Assembly (NCBI RefSeq): GCF_010725725.1
Contig: NZ_AP022599.1
Coordinates: 3,286,001-3,350,000, forward strand
Direction of reading: 5' to 3'
Length of the DNA stretch: 64,000 bases
From: Mycolicibacterium pulveris
Lineage (GTDB): Bacteria > Actinomycetota > Actinomycetes > Mycobacteriales > Mycobacteriaceae
The notes beneath the pieces are model-generated. The model did no database searches and was not told the origin of the DNA. It saw nothing but the letters and a program-made list of their open reading frames with translations. The position numbers and the translations under genes are program-made. Of this stretch, positions 18,395-26,396 are shown piece after piece. The stretch's first letter is position 1, and every line of letters begins with the position of its first letter.

Positions 18395-19551
18395 GATTGG
18401 AATCCCAACGTCTTGGCGGCCAGCGCGGTGAGGATCTCGGTGGTCCCGCCGCCGATGCCCAGGATCCGCATGTCGCGGTATTGCCGTTCGACTTCGGACT
18501 CGGTCATGTAGCCCATCCCGCCGAACATCTGCACCGCCTGGTTGGCGACCCATTCGCCGGCCTCCACGGCGGTGTTCTTGGCGAAGCACACCTCGGCGAT
18601 CAGATTCGTGTCACCCGCGAGCTGCCGCTCGACCACGTGGTGCGTGTACACCCGCGCCACGTCGATGCGACGGGCCATCTCCGCCAACGTGTTCTGCACC
18701 TGTTGGCGCGAGATCAGCGGCCTGCCGAAGGTCTCCCTGTCCCGGCACCACGAAACGGTCAGGTCGAGGCACCGCTGAGCGCTGGCATAGGCCTGCGCGG
18801 CCAGCCCGACGCGTTCGGCGACGAACGCTCCGGCGATCTGGACGAACCCGGAGTTCTCGGCACCGATCAGGTTGGCGGCCGGCACCCGGACGTCGGTGTA
18901 GGACAGCTCGGCGGTGTCGGAAGATCGCCAGCCCATCTTGTCGAGCTTGCGGCTGACCGCGAAGCCAGGCGCCTGCTTGTCGACCACGATCAGCGAAATC
19001 CCCGCTGCGCCAGGACCTCCCGTGCGCACCGCCGTGACGACGTAATCGGCTCTCACGCCGGAGGTGATGTAGGTCTTGGCGCCGTTGATGATGTAGTACG
19101 GCCCGTCGCCGTCGGACACCAGCTCAGCGCGGGTGGTCAGATGCCCGACGTCGGAGCCGCCGCCCGGTTCGGTGATCGCGAGGCTGCCGATCAGCTCGCC
19201 GCGCAGCGTGGGCCGCACGTACGTGTCGATCAGCCGCCGGTCGCCGGAGGCGATCATGTGCGGCACCGAGATACCGCAGGTGAACAGCGACGCGAACACA
19301 CCGCCGGGGCAGCCCGCCTGGTGCATCTCCTCGCAGATGATCACCGCATCGGCGCCGTCGCCGCCGCCCCCGCCGACCGACTCGGGAAATCCCGCGCCAA
19401 GCAGCCCGGCCTCACCGGCCTTGCGATGCAGGTCCCGGGGCAACTCGCCACTGCGCTCCCACTCGTCCACATGCGGCAGGATCTCGCGTTCGGCGAACGC
19501 GCGCACCGATTTTCGTAGTTGTTCGCGTTCGGGGGTGTGCCAGATGCTCAA
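18391..19551 (-). CDS. fadE13: Acyl-CoA dehydrogenase (FadE13-like)
   Basis: 386 aa. Signatures are SLAITEPGGGSDVGHLTTRA (FAD/substrate motif), YITSGVRADYVVTAVRTGG and C-terminal QMFGGMGYMTESEVERQYRD, with RILGIGGGTTEI carrying the flavin-binding end. The motif set is that of isovaleryl/citronellyl-CoA-type dehydrogenases. It overlaps accD2 (GTGA) and the AtuA-like gene (4 nt), so it is in one operon. It would supply the unsaturated acyl-CoA for the carboxylase. Confidence 0.9.
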   Translation of the reverse strand: MSIWHTPEREQLRKSVRAFAEREILPHVDEWERSGELPRDLHRKAGEAGLLGAGFPESVGGGGGDGADAVIICEEMHQAGCPGGVFASLFTCGISVPHMIASGDRRLIDTYVRPTLRGELIGSLAITEPGGGSDVGHLTTRAELVSDGDGPYYIINGAKTYITSGVRADYVVTAVRTGGPGAAGISLIVVDKQAPGFAVSRKLDKMGWRSSDTAELSYTDVRVPAANLIGAENSGFVQIAGAFVAERVGLAAQAYASAQRCLDLTVSWCRDRETFGRPLISRQQVQNTLAEMARRIDVARVYTHHVVERQLAGDTNLIAEVCFAKNTAVEAGEWVANQAVQMFGGMGYMTESEVERQYRDMRILGIGGGTTEILTALAAKTLGFQS

Positions 19552-21293
19552 GCCAACAGCTCCTCGGGTATCTCTGCCGACAACTCGACAGGTATGTCAA
19601 CGGTCCGGCTGCGCAGCCACTCGCCGAGCGCCTTGGCCTGCGGGTCGAACCGGGCGTGATAGGCCACCCCCTCGCCGAGGATGCCGTCGATAACGAAATT
19701 GACCGCCCGCAGGTTGGGCAGCACATGTCGGGTCACGGGCAAATCCGCTGTCTCCGGGAGCAGTTCGCGCAGCTTGTCCACGGTCAGCGCGTGCACCAGC
19801 CAGCGCCACTGCGGATCGGTGCGCACCCACACGCCCACGTTCGCGCTGCCGCCCTTGTCGCCGCTTCGAGCGCCGGCGATCGAGCCGAGCGGCACCCGTC
19901 GGGTCTCGCCGAACGGCAGCGGCTCGGGCAACGCGAACGGCGGGACCGGCGCGAGCTCCAAGGTCTGTGTGGCGGGTGCGATGTCGACGCGGGAGCCGTC
20001 GGCGTGCACCGCCACGTGTGGCACGTCGCCGGCCGCGACGAACGCCGGCCTGAACACCCCGTAGACCTGACCGTCACCCGGCGGGCTGGTGGCGTGGAAG
20101 CCCGGATAGCTGGACAACGCCAGTTCTACGGCGGCAGAGGAGAACTTGCGTCCGACGTTGGCCGGATCCGGATCGCGCACCACGCACCGCAGCAGCGCGC
20201 TGGCGGTTTCTTCGGTGTCGGCATCCTCATGGTCGGTGCGGGCCAGGGTCCACTCCATCTGGGCGGGTTTGGCCGTCATGCTGGTCTCCAGTTGCCTGCG
20301 CACCAGCTCGGCCTTGGCCTCGATGTCCAAGCCCGTCAGCACCAACGTCATCTCGTTGCGGAACCCGCCGATGCTGTTGAGCGACACCTTCAGTGTCGGC
20401 GGCGGCGGCTCGCCGCGCACCCCGCCGATGCGCACCCGGTCGGCGCCGTCGGAGGACAGCTCGACGGTGTCGACCCGCAGCGTCGCATCCGGATTGGCAT
20501 AGCGCGCACCGGTGATCTCGTAGAGCAGTTGCGCTGTGACGGTGTCGACGGTGACCGCGCCTCCGGTGCCGGGGTGCTTGGTGATGACCGACGACCCGTC
20601 GGGGTGGATCTCGGCCAGCGGAAACCCGGGACGGATCAAGGCGGTGAGGTCCGGAAAGTCCCGCGCGAAGAACGCGTAGTTGCCCCCGGTGGCCTGCGCG
20701 CCGCACTCGATGACGTGGCCTGCGGCGATCGCGCCGGCCAGCCGGTCGTAGTCGGTGCGCTGCCATCCGTGGTGCGCGGCGGCGGGCCCGACGATCACCG
20801 ACGCGTCGGTCACCCGGCCGGTGACGACGACGTCGGCGCCGGCGTTCAGGCATTCGACGATGCCCCACGCGCCGAGATAGGCGTTGGCCGCCAACACCGA
20901 GCCGAAACCGAGCTCGTCGGCCCTGGGCAGCAGGTCGTCGCCCTCGACGTGGGCGACGTTCACCGTCAACCCCAGCCGTTGGGCCAGCGCTCGCACCGCG
21001 TCCGCGAGGCCCGCGGGGTTCAGCCCGCCCGCGTTGGCGACGATGCGCACGCCGCGGTCCAGCGCGAGGCCCAGGCATTCCTCGAGCTGCTTGAGGAACG
21101 TCTTGGCATAGCCGCGGTCGGGAGCCTTCGCGCGGTCGCGGGCCAGGATCAACATGGTCAGCTCGGCCAGGTAATCGCCGGTGAGGTAGTCCAGATCGCC
21201 GCCGGTGAGCATCTCGTGCATCGCCGACAGCCGATCGCCGTAGAACCCCGAACAGTTGCCGATGCGGACCGGACCAGTCACCAGGCCTCCCAT
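19548..21293 (-). CDS. AtuA-family protein (DUF1446, Rv0976c-like), first gene of the acyl-CoA operon
   Basis: 581 aa from ATG 21293. The N-terminal two-thirds is the AtuA/DUF1446 domain (RIGNCSGFYGDRLSAM, DYLTGDYLAELTM, IVANAGGLNPAG, DVVVTGRVTDASVIVGPA). The C-terminal ~110 residues form the AtuA ferredoxin-like domain (VPLGSIAGARSGDKGGSANV). AtuA is required for acyclic terpene utilisation in Pseudomonas, but its reaction is unknown. As first gene of the leftward operon it is likely the promoter-proximal, operator-controlled member; an imperfect palindrome lies 40 bp upstream. Confidence 0.88.
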   Translation of the reverse strand: MGGLVTGPVRIGNCSGFYGDRLSAMHEMLTGGDLDYLTGDYLAELTMLILARDRAKAPDRGYAKTFLKQLEECLGLALDRGVRIVANAGGLNPAGLADAVRALAQRLGLTVNVAHVEGDDLLPRADELGFGSVLAANAYLGAWGIVECLNAGADVVVTGRVTDASVIVGPAAAHHGWQRTDYDRLAGAIAAGHVIECGAQATGGNYAFFARDFPDLTALIRPGFPLAEIHPDGSSVITKHPGTGGAVTVDTVTAQLLYEITGARYANPDATLRVDTVELSSDGADRVRIGGVRGEPPPPTLKVSLNSIGGFRNEMTLVLTGLDIEAKAELVRRQLETSMTAKPAQMEWTLARTDHEDADTEETASALLRCVVRDPDPANVGRKFSSAAVELALSSYPGFHATSPPGDGQVYGVFRPAFVAAGDVPHVAVHADGSRVDIAPATQTLELAPVPPFALPEPLPFGETRRVPLGSIAGARSGDKGGSANVGVWVRTDPQWRWLVHALTVDKLRELLPETADLPVTRHVLPNLRAVNFVIDGILGEGVAYHARFDPQAKALGEWLRSRTVDIPVELSAEIPEELLA

Positions 21294-21332
21294 CGCGTCA
21301 CCGGCGTGCCGTGCCGACCAACCGGTAGGTTA

Positions 21333-21352
21333 GCGATTACCAGCGGTATCGC
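21333..21352. promoter_or_regulatory. Imperfect palindrome upstream of the AtuA-like operon
   Basis: GCGAT-T-ACC-AGC-GGT-ATCGC forms two 8-base arms (GCGAT.ACC / GGTATCGC) with one bulged T and a 3-base centre. It sits 40 bp upstream of the leftward operon start and 139 bp upstream of rpmF. Position and size suit a TetR-type operator, but no regulator gene is adjacent, so this is a candidate only. Confidence 0.35.
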
Positions 21353-21490
21353 GTCAAGGCAATCCGTAATTTTGGAGGCTACGCAGCGCGGAGGCTATCC
21401 TGAAGGGCAATTGTCGGCGCTGGACGCTTCCCGCGGCGCAAGTTGAATTTCCGGCTCGACCGGTGACCCCCTCACGAGGAGACTTCGATC

Positions 21491-21664
21491 ATGGCTGTGC
21501 CCAAGCGCAGAGTGTCGCGCGCGAACACCCGTAGCCGTCGCGCCCAGTGGAAGGCCAAGCGCCCCGAGCTGGTCAGCGTCACCGTCTCGGGCCGCGAGCA
21601 CAAGGTGCCACGGCGGCTGCTTAAGGCTGCCCGCCTCGGCCTGATCGACCTCGACCGCCGCTAG
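21491..21664 (+). CDS. rpmF: Ribosomal protein bL32 (zinc-independent form)
   Basis: 57 aa (starts [20 protein letters not shown], ends LIDLDRR) from ATG 21491 with AGGAGA eight bases upstream. It is a component of the large ribosomal subunit near the exit tunnel. There is no cysteine in the protein, so it lacks the CxxC zinc motif of Zn-type L32; this is normal for the main mycobacterial copy. It stands alone between the divergent lipid operon and mprA. Confidence 0.95.
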   Translation: MAVPKRRVSRANTRSRRAQWKAKRPELVSVTVSGREHKVPRRLLKAARLGLIDLDRR

Positions 21665-21679
21665 TTGGTCCGGCACGCC

Positions 21680-21698
21680 TCTCAGGTCACTCTCAGAT
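21680..21698 (+). promoter_or_regulatory. MprA box (direct repeat) upstream of mprA
   Basis: TCTCAG at 21680-21685 is repeated at 21691-21696, an 11-bp (one helical turn) spacing, as TCTCAGgtcacTCTCAGat. MprA is known to bind two loosely conserved 8-bp direct repeats of this sequence in its own promoter and at targets. The site ends 14 bp before the GTG of mprA, so feedback control fits. Confidence 0.7.
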
Positions 21699-21712
21699 AG
21701 GGAGATGACACT

Positions 21713-22405
21713 GTGGCTGTGCGCATATTAGTCGTCGACGACGATCGCGCGGTGCGCGAATCCCTGCGCCGCTCGCTCTCGTTCAACGGATACTCCGTCG
21801 AGCTCGCCCAGGACGGTGTCGAAGCTCTCGACGTGATCGCCAGCGACCGGCCCGACGCCCTGGTGCTGGACGTGATGATGCCGCGGCTGGACGGCCTGGA
21901 GGTGTGCCGTCGGCTGCGCAGCACCGGCGACGATCTGCCGATCCTGGTGTTGACCGCGCGCGACTCGGTTTCGGAGCGGGTGGCCGGACTGGACGCCGGA
22001 GCCGACGACTACCTGCCCAAGCCGTTCGCCCTCGAGGAGCTACTGGCCCGCATGCGAGCGCTGCTGCGCCGCACCTCCTCCGACGACGGCGAAGAGTCGC
22101 CCGCGATGACCTTCTCGGACCTGTCGCTGGACCCCGCCACCCGTGAGGTCACCCGCGGCCAGCGCCGGATCAGCCTGACGCGCACCGAGTTCGCGCTGCT
22201 CGAGATGTTCATCGCCAACCCGCGCCGCGTGCTGACCCGCAGCCGCATCCTCGAGGAAGTGTGGGGCTTCGACTTCCCGACGTCCGGCAACGCACTGGAG
22301 GTGTATGTCGGATATCTCCGCCGAAAGACTGAGGCCGAAGGAGAGCCGCGACTGATCCACACCGTTCGAGGCGTGGGTTACGTGCTGCGCGAGACCCCGC
22401 CCTGA
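21713..22405 (+). CDS. mprA: Response regulator MprA
   Basis: 230 aa from GTG 21713. The receiver domain has the acidic pocket VVDDD (8-11), phospho-acceptor Asp53 in [11 protein letters not shown], Thr in VLTARD and Lys in DYLPKPF. The OmpR/PhoB winged-helix output domain has [13 protein letters not shown] and [14 protein letters not shown]. It is the envelope-stress regulator controlling sigE, pepD and persistence genes in mycobacteria. Its stop shares a base with the mprB ATG (TGATG). Confidence 0.96.
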   Translation: MAVRILVVDDDRAVRESLRRSLSFNGYSVELAQDGVEALDVIASDRPDALVLDVMMPRLDGLEVCRRLRSTGDDLPILVLTARDSVSERVAGLDAGADDYLPKPFALEELLARMRALLRRTSSDDGEESPAMTFSDLSLDPATREVTRGQRRISLTRTEFALLEMFIANPRRVLTRSRILEEVWGFDFPTSGNALEVYVGYLRRKTEAEGEPRLIHTVRGVGYVLRETPP

Positions 22406-23859
22406 TGACCGGCCCGAGCTACGGATTTCGGCCACAGCCCGACCCCTCGCTGGCGGTGCCGACCACCAAGTCCGTGTCCCTGCGCTGGCGGGTGATGCTG
22501 CTCGCGATGTCGATGGTCGCGATGGTCGTGGTGTTGATGGCGGTCGCGGTATGGGCGGTGGTGTCGCGGGCCCTCTACGACGACGTGGACAACCAGTTGC
22601 GCAGCCGGGCCCAGCTGCTGATCGAAAGCGGGTCGCTGCAGGTCGACCCGAGCAAGGCGATCGAGGGCACGGCCTATTCCGACGTCAACGCGATGCTGGT
22701 GATCCCGGGCCGGGCGATCTACACGGCGAACCAGCAAGGCGAGACGCTACCGATGGGCGAGCCGGAGAAGGCGGTGCTGCGGGGTGATCTGATCATGTCG
22801 CTGCGGACCGCCAACCACCAGCGGGTGCTGGCGATGCGGCTGTCCAACGACAGCTCGCTGCTGATCTCCAAGAGCATGGCCCCGACGACGCAGGTGCTCA
22901 AACGGTTGGGCACCGTGTTGTCGATCGTGGGTGGTATCGGGGTGGCGGTGGCCGCCATGGCAGGCGGCGCGGTCGCCCGTGCCGGCCTGCGCCCGGTGGC
23001 ACGGCTGACCGAGGCCGCCGAACGGGTGGCCCGCACCGACGACCTACGGCCTATCCCCGTCGTGGGCAGCGACGAACTCGCAAGGCTCACAGAGGCTTTC
23101 AATATGATGCTGCGGGCGCTCGCGGAGTCGCGGGAACGACAGGCCCGATTGGTCACCGACGCCGGCCACGAACTGCGCACCCCGTTGACGTCGCTGCGCA
23201 CCAACGTGGAGCTGCTGATGGCGTCGATGGCCCCCGGTGCGCCGCGGCTGCCGGACGAAGAGATGGCCGGTCTGCGTGCCGACGTGATCGCTCAGATCCA
23301 GGAATTGTCCACGCTGGTCGGCGATCTGGTCGATCTCACCCGCGACGACGCCGGCGTGATCATTCACGAACCAGTCGACATGACCGAGGTCATCGACCGT
23401 TCACTCGAGCGGGTTCGGCGCCGCCGCAACGATATCGAGTTCGACGTGCAGGTCATGCCGTGGCAGGTCTACGGGGACGGTGCCGGGCTGGGCCGCGCGG
23501 TGCTCAACCTGTTGGACAACGCCGCGAAATGGAGCCCTCCGGGCGGGCGGGTCGTCATCCGGTTGACCCAGATCGACCCGTTGCACGCCGAGCTGGTGGT
23601 GTCCGACGAGGGCCCGGGAATACCGCCGCAGGAACGGCAATTGGTGTTCGAGCGGTTCTTCCGGTCCGCGTCGGCGCGGGCGATGCCGGGCTCCGGTCTG
23701 GGATTGGCGATCGTCAAGCAGATCGTGGTCAAACACGGCGGCACGCTGTGGGTGGAGGACGCGGTGCCCGGCGGACAACCTCCCGGCACCGCCATGCACG
23801 TGGTGTTGCCGGGACGACCGATGCCTGCCGACGACGCCGACACCGACACGCCGCGCTGA
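22405..23859 (+). CDS. mprB: Sensor histidine kinase MprB
   Basis: 484 aa. A first membrane helix (RVMLLAMSMVAMVVVLMAVA), an extracytoplasmic sensor of ~110 residues and a second helix (VLSIVGGIGVAVAAMAGGAV) are followed by HAMP, the DHp H-box AGHELRTPLTS and the ATPase boxes NLLDNAAKWS, DEGPGIP and GSGLGLAIV. It senses envelope stress and phosphorylates MprA. In M. tuberculosis its sensor domain interacts with DnaK and unfolded proteins. The next gene is the protease pepD, a known MprA target. Confidence 0.96.
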   Translation: MTGPSYGFRPQPDPSLAVPTTKSVSLRWRVMLLAMSMVAMVVVLMAVAVWAVVSRALYDDVDNQLRSRAQLLIESGSLQVDPSKAIEGTAYSDVNAMLVIPGRAIYTANQQGETLPMGEPEKAVLRGDLIMSLRTANHQRVLAMRLSNDSSLLISKSMAPTTQVLKRLGTVLSIVGGIGVAVAAMAGGAVARAGLRPVARLTEAAERVARTDDLRPIPVVGSDELARLTEAFNMMLRALAESRERQARLVTDAGHELRTPLTSLRTNVELLMASMAPGAPRLPDEEMAGLRADVIAQIQELSTLVGDLVDLTRDDAGVIIHEPVDMTEVIDRSLERVRRRRNDIEFDVQVMPWQVYGDGAGLGRAVLNLLDNAAKWSPPGGRVVIRLTQIDPLHAELVVSDEGPGIPPQERQLVFERFFRSASARAMPGSGLGLAIVKQIVVKHGGTLWVEDAVPGGQPPGTAMHVVLPGRPMPADDADTDTPR

Positions 23860-23940
23860 CGTCGGCGTGGACCGGGCCGACGTCGCCGATGATTAATGGG
23901 CGCATTACTGGGCAAACACAACTCAGAGCATGTCCCGAAA

Positions 23941-23961
23941 ATTCTCTAAGTGGATTCTCAG
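23941..23961 (+). promoter_or_regulatory. Candidate MprA-type repeat upstream of pepD
   Basis: ATTCTC is repeated at 23941-23946 and 23954-23959; the second copy reads ATTCTCAGC, containing TCTCAG. Spacing is 13 bp, not the 11 bp of the mprA box, so this is a weaker match. It lies about 90 bp upstream of pepD, a gene known to be under MprA control. Nothing coding was found in the 189-bp gap. Confidence 0.4.
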
Positions 23962-24048
23962 CCCACTTGGGCACATTCGGCGTTGCTCGACCGTTGACCT
24001 TGATGAGCACGCACGCCGCCGTAACAGAAAGAAGAGCACCACAGCGTC

Positions 24049-25386
24049 ATGACAAACCATCCGAGGTATTCGTCGCCGCCACCACCGTCGGGTCGTCGGC
24101 CCGGCGGCCAGCAGAACGCGGGACCCGGTTACCCCGGTGCTCAGCGGCCCGGCCCCTACCAGCAGCCCTACGACTGGCGCTACGCGACACAGCAGCAACA
24201 GCAGCAGTCGGCGGCGTTTCGTGCGCCGTATGACCCGTACCGACCGATGGCCGGCGGGCCGTCCGGGCTGCCTCCTCAAAAGCGTTCGCGGACAGGGGTA
24301 TTGACGCTGGGCGCGATCGCGGTGGCGATGGTCTCCGCGGGCATCGGCGGCGGCGTAGCGGTGCTGGCACAGCCCGATCTGCCCGCGGCGACGTCGACGC
24401 TCAACGGGGCGGCGCCGACGGTGCCTGCCGCCAGCCTGCCCGCCGGTTCCGTCGAACAGGTCGCGGCCAAGGTGGTGCCCAGCGTGGTCAAACTCGAGGT
24501 CAATCTCGGCCGTCAATCCGAGGAAGGCTCCGGCATCATTCTCTCGTCGGACGGGCTGATCTTGACCAACAACCACGTCATCTCGGCCGCGGGCCCGGCG
24601 CCCCGCGGTGGCCCGGCCAATGCCGAGACCAAAGTGACGTTCTCCGATGGCCACACCACTTCGTTCAGCGTCGTCGGCACCGATCCGAGCAGCGACATCG
24701 CGGTAGTGCGCGCGGAGGGCGTGTCCGGTCTGACGCCCATCACGATCGGATCATCGGCGGATCTGCGGGTCGGCCAGGACGTGGTGGCGATCGGCTCACC
24801 GCTCGGCCTCGAGGGCACGGTGACGACCGGCATCATCAGCGCGCTGAACCGGCCCGTCGCGGCCGGCGGTGACGCCCGCAACCAGAACACCGTCCTCGAT
24901 GCGATCCAGACCGACGCCGCGATCAACCCGGGCAACTCCGGTGGTGCGCTGGTCAACATGAACGGCGAACTGGTCGGGGTGAACTCGGCGATCGCCACGC
25001 TCGGTGGCGACGCGGGTCCGCAGGCCTCCAGCGGGTCGATCGGGCTCGGGTTCGCGATCCCGGTGGACCAGGCCAAGCGCATCGCCGACGAGTTGATCAA
25101 GAACGGCTCGGCCTCCCATGCCTCGCTGGGTGTTCAGGTCACCAGCGACGCGTCCATCGACGGCGCGCGGATCGTGGAGGTCACCCGCGATGGCGCAGCC
25201 GCCGCGGCCGGGCTGCCGAGCGGGGTCGTGGTGACCAAGGTCGACGGCCGGGTCATCAACAGCGCCGACGCGCTGGTGGCCGCGGTCCGGTCGAAGGCCC
25301 CCGGTGATCAGGTGACGCTGACGTATCTGGACAACTCAGGTAAACCGCAGACCGTGCAGGTCACGCTCGGCAAGGCGCAGCAGTGA
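24049..25386 (+). CDS. pepD: HtrA-like membrane serine protease PepD
   Basis: 445 aa. A Pro/Gln-rich cytoplasmic N-terminus (~75 aa, with a QQQQQQ run) precedes one membrane helix (GVLTLGAIAVAMVSAGIGGG). The extracytoplasmic trypsin-like domain has His in LTNNHVI, Asp in PSSDIAVV and Ser in GNSGGALV. The C-terminal PDZ domain (~355-440) contains SLGVQVTSD and PGDQVTLTY. It degrades or refolds misfolded cell-wall proteins and feeds back on MprAB/SigE. It follows mprB with a 189-bp gap. Confidence 0.95.
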   Translation: MTNHPRYSSPPPPSGRRPGGQQNAGPGYPGAQRPGPYQQPYDWRYATQQQQQQSAAFRAPYDPYRPMAGGPSGLPPQKRSRTGVLTLGAIAVAMVSAGIGGGVAVLAQPDLPAATSTLNGAAPTVPAASLPAGSVEQVAAKVVPSVVKLEVNLGRQSEEGSGIILSSDGLILTNNHVISAAGPAPRGGPANAETKVTFSDGHTTSFSVVGTDPSSDIAVVRAEGVSGLTPITIGSSADLRVGQDVVAIGSPLGLEGTVTTGIISALNRPVAAGGDARNQNTVLDAIQTDAAINPGNSGGALVNMNGELVGVNSAIATLGGDAGPQASSGSIGLGFAIPVDQAKRIADELIKNGSASHASLGVQVTSDASIDGARIVEVTRDGAAAAAGLPSGVVVTKVDGRVINSADALVAAVRSKAPGDQVTLTYLDNSGKPQTVQVTLGKAQQ

Positions 25387-25469
25387 CGGCCACAACGAGG
25401 ACCGGGTCACGTGGAACCACATTGACAGTGGCCGCGCCGGCGTCGCTGCCCGCATATACGGTTGCACTC

Positions 25470-25967
25470 ATGGAACAACCAGGCGAGTTGGTGGGCCGGG
25501 CACTGGTCGTCGTCGTCGACGACCGCACCGCACACGGCGACGAAGAGGACCACAGCGGTCCGCTGGTGACCGAGTTGCTCGGCGAGGCCGGGTTCGTGGT
25601 CGACGGCGTGGTCGTGGTGTCCGCCGACGAAGTCGAGATCCGCAACGCGTTGAACACCGCGGTGATCGGGGGAGTCGACCTGGTGGTGTCGGTCGGTGGC
25701 ACCGGGGTCACCCCGCGCGACGTCACGCCCGAAGCGACGCGGGAGATCCTCGACCGCGAACTTCTCGGCATCGCCGAAGCGTTGCGCGCGTCGGGGTTGT
25801 CCGCGGGCATCGTCGAAGCCGGAGTGTCCCGCGGGCTCGCCGGAGTCTCGGGCAGCACGCTGGTGGTCAACATCGCGGGGTCGCGGGCGGCGGTGCGCGA
25901 CGGTATGGCGACGTTGGGCCCGTTGGCGACCCAGATCATCGGCCAGCTCTCCAGCCTGGAAATTTGA
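25470..25967 (+). CDS. moaB2: Molybdopterin-binding protein MoaB2
   Basis: 165 aa. I place the start at ATG 25470 (MEQPGELVGRALVVVVDDR), matching mycobacterial orthologues; GTG 25383 would overlap the pepD stop but adds an unconserved 29 residues. MoaB/MogA fold signatures are VVSVGGTGVTPRDVTPEATR and GVSGSTLVVNIAGSRAAV, involved in adenylylation of molybdopterin. No good Shine-Dalgarno lies before 25470, so translation could be leaderless or start upstream. Confidence 0.9.
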   Translation: MEQPGELVGRALVVVVDDRTAHGDEEDHSGPLVTELLGEAGFVVDGVVVVSADEVEIRNALNTAVIGGVDLVVSVGGTGVTPRDVTPEATREILDRELLGIAEALRASGLSAGIVEAGVSRGLAGVSGSTLVVNIAGSRAAVRDGMATLGPLATQIIGQLSSLEI

Positions 25968-26026
25968 CGTACGAGTCAGCCGCTTGCTGATCCATTGTGA
26001 TCTTCATCACACCAAAGGGGCCCGCG

Positions 26027-26185
26027 ATGGGAGACGTGCCCAAGCGTTCGCGCGAGGAGATCGACAAGATCTTCGGTGATCCATTGCCGGCCAAAGAAAC
26101 TGACGAGGACGACATTTCCCGTCGCGGCCAGGACGTCGCACACGAGCGATGGTTGCGAGACAACGTGCCGCCTCACCACGAGTGA
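26027..26185 (+). CDS. Small conserved-looking protein, function unknown
   Basis: 52 aa, highly charged (starts MGDVPKRSREEIDKIFGDPL and ends RDNVPPHHE). AAAGGGG lies 6 nt upstream of ATG 26027, better than the earlier GTG 25997. It has no membrane segment or cysteine. Strong Asp/Glu/Arg content and a good SD suggest a real gene, encoded just after moaB2. I do not recognise a function. Confidence 0.6.
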   Translation: MGDVPKRSREEIDKIFGDPLPAKETDEDDISRRGQDVAHERWLRDNVPPHHE

Positions 26186-26396
26186 TCAGCGATCCGAGAA
26201 CCGACTTGCCGGGCCGCGCCTGATGGTCGTGGCCGCCCAGGTGGTCACCCGAAGGGGGTATGACGGGTCGCTTCGTGCGGCCCCTATGCTGGGCATGCGT
26301 TCCAGTAGCGATCCGGGCGCGCGCAGGTTGGGTAAATGTGGAGGTCAGTAACGATTCGCGGGCTGCGGGCGATCACTCGTTGCCGGGGTAATTGAC

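Noticed and set aside
23881..23935. SigE-type promoter upstream of pepD
   Set aside because: I could not find a convincing GGAAC-N18-GTT pair with correct spacing by eye.
25422..25460. Possible -35/-10 promoter (TTGACA, TATACG) for leaderless moaB2
   Set aside because: The two elements are 27 bp apart, too far for a standard promoter; kept only as a remark on the uncertain start.
26076..26351. 91-aa plus-strand frame after the small gene
   Set aside because: Overlaps the 52-aa gene in another frame and has no ribosome-binding site.
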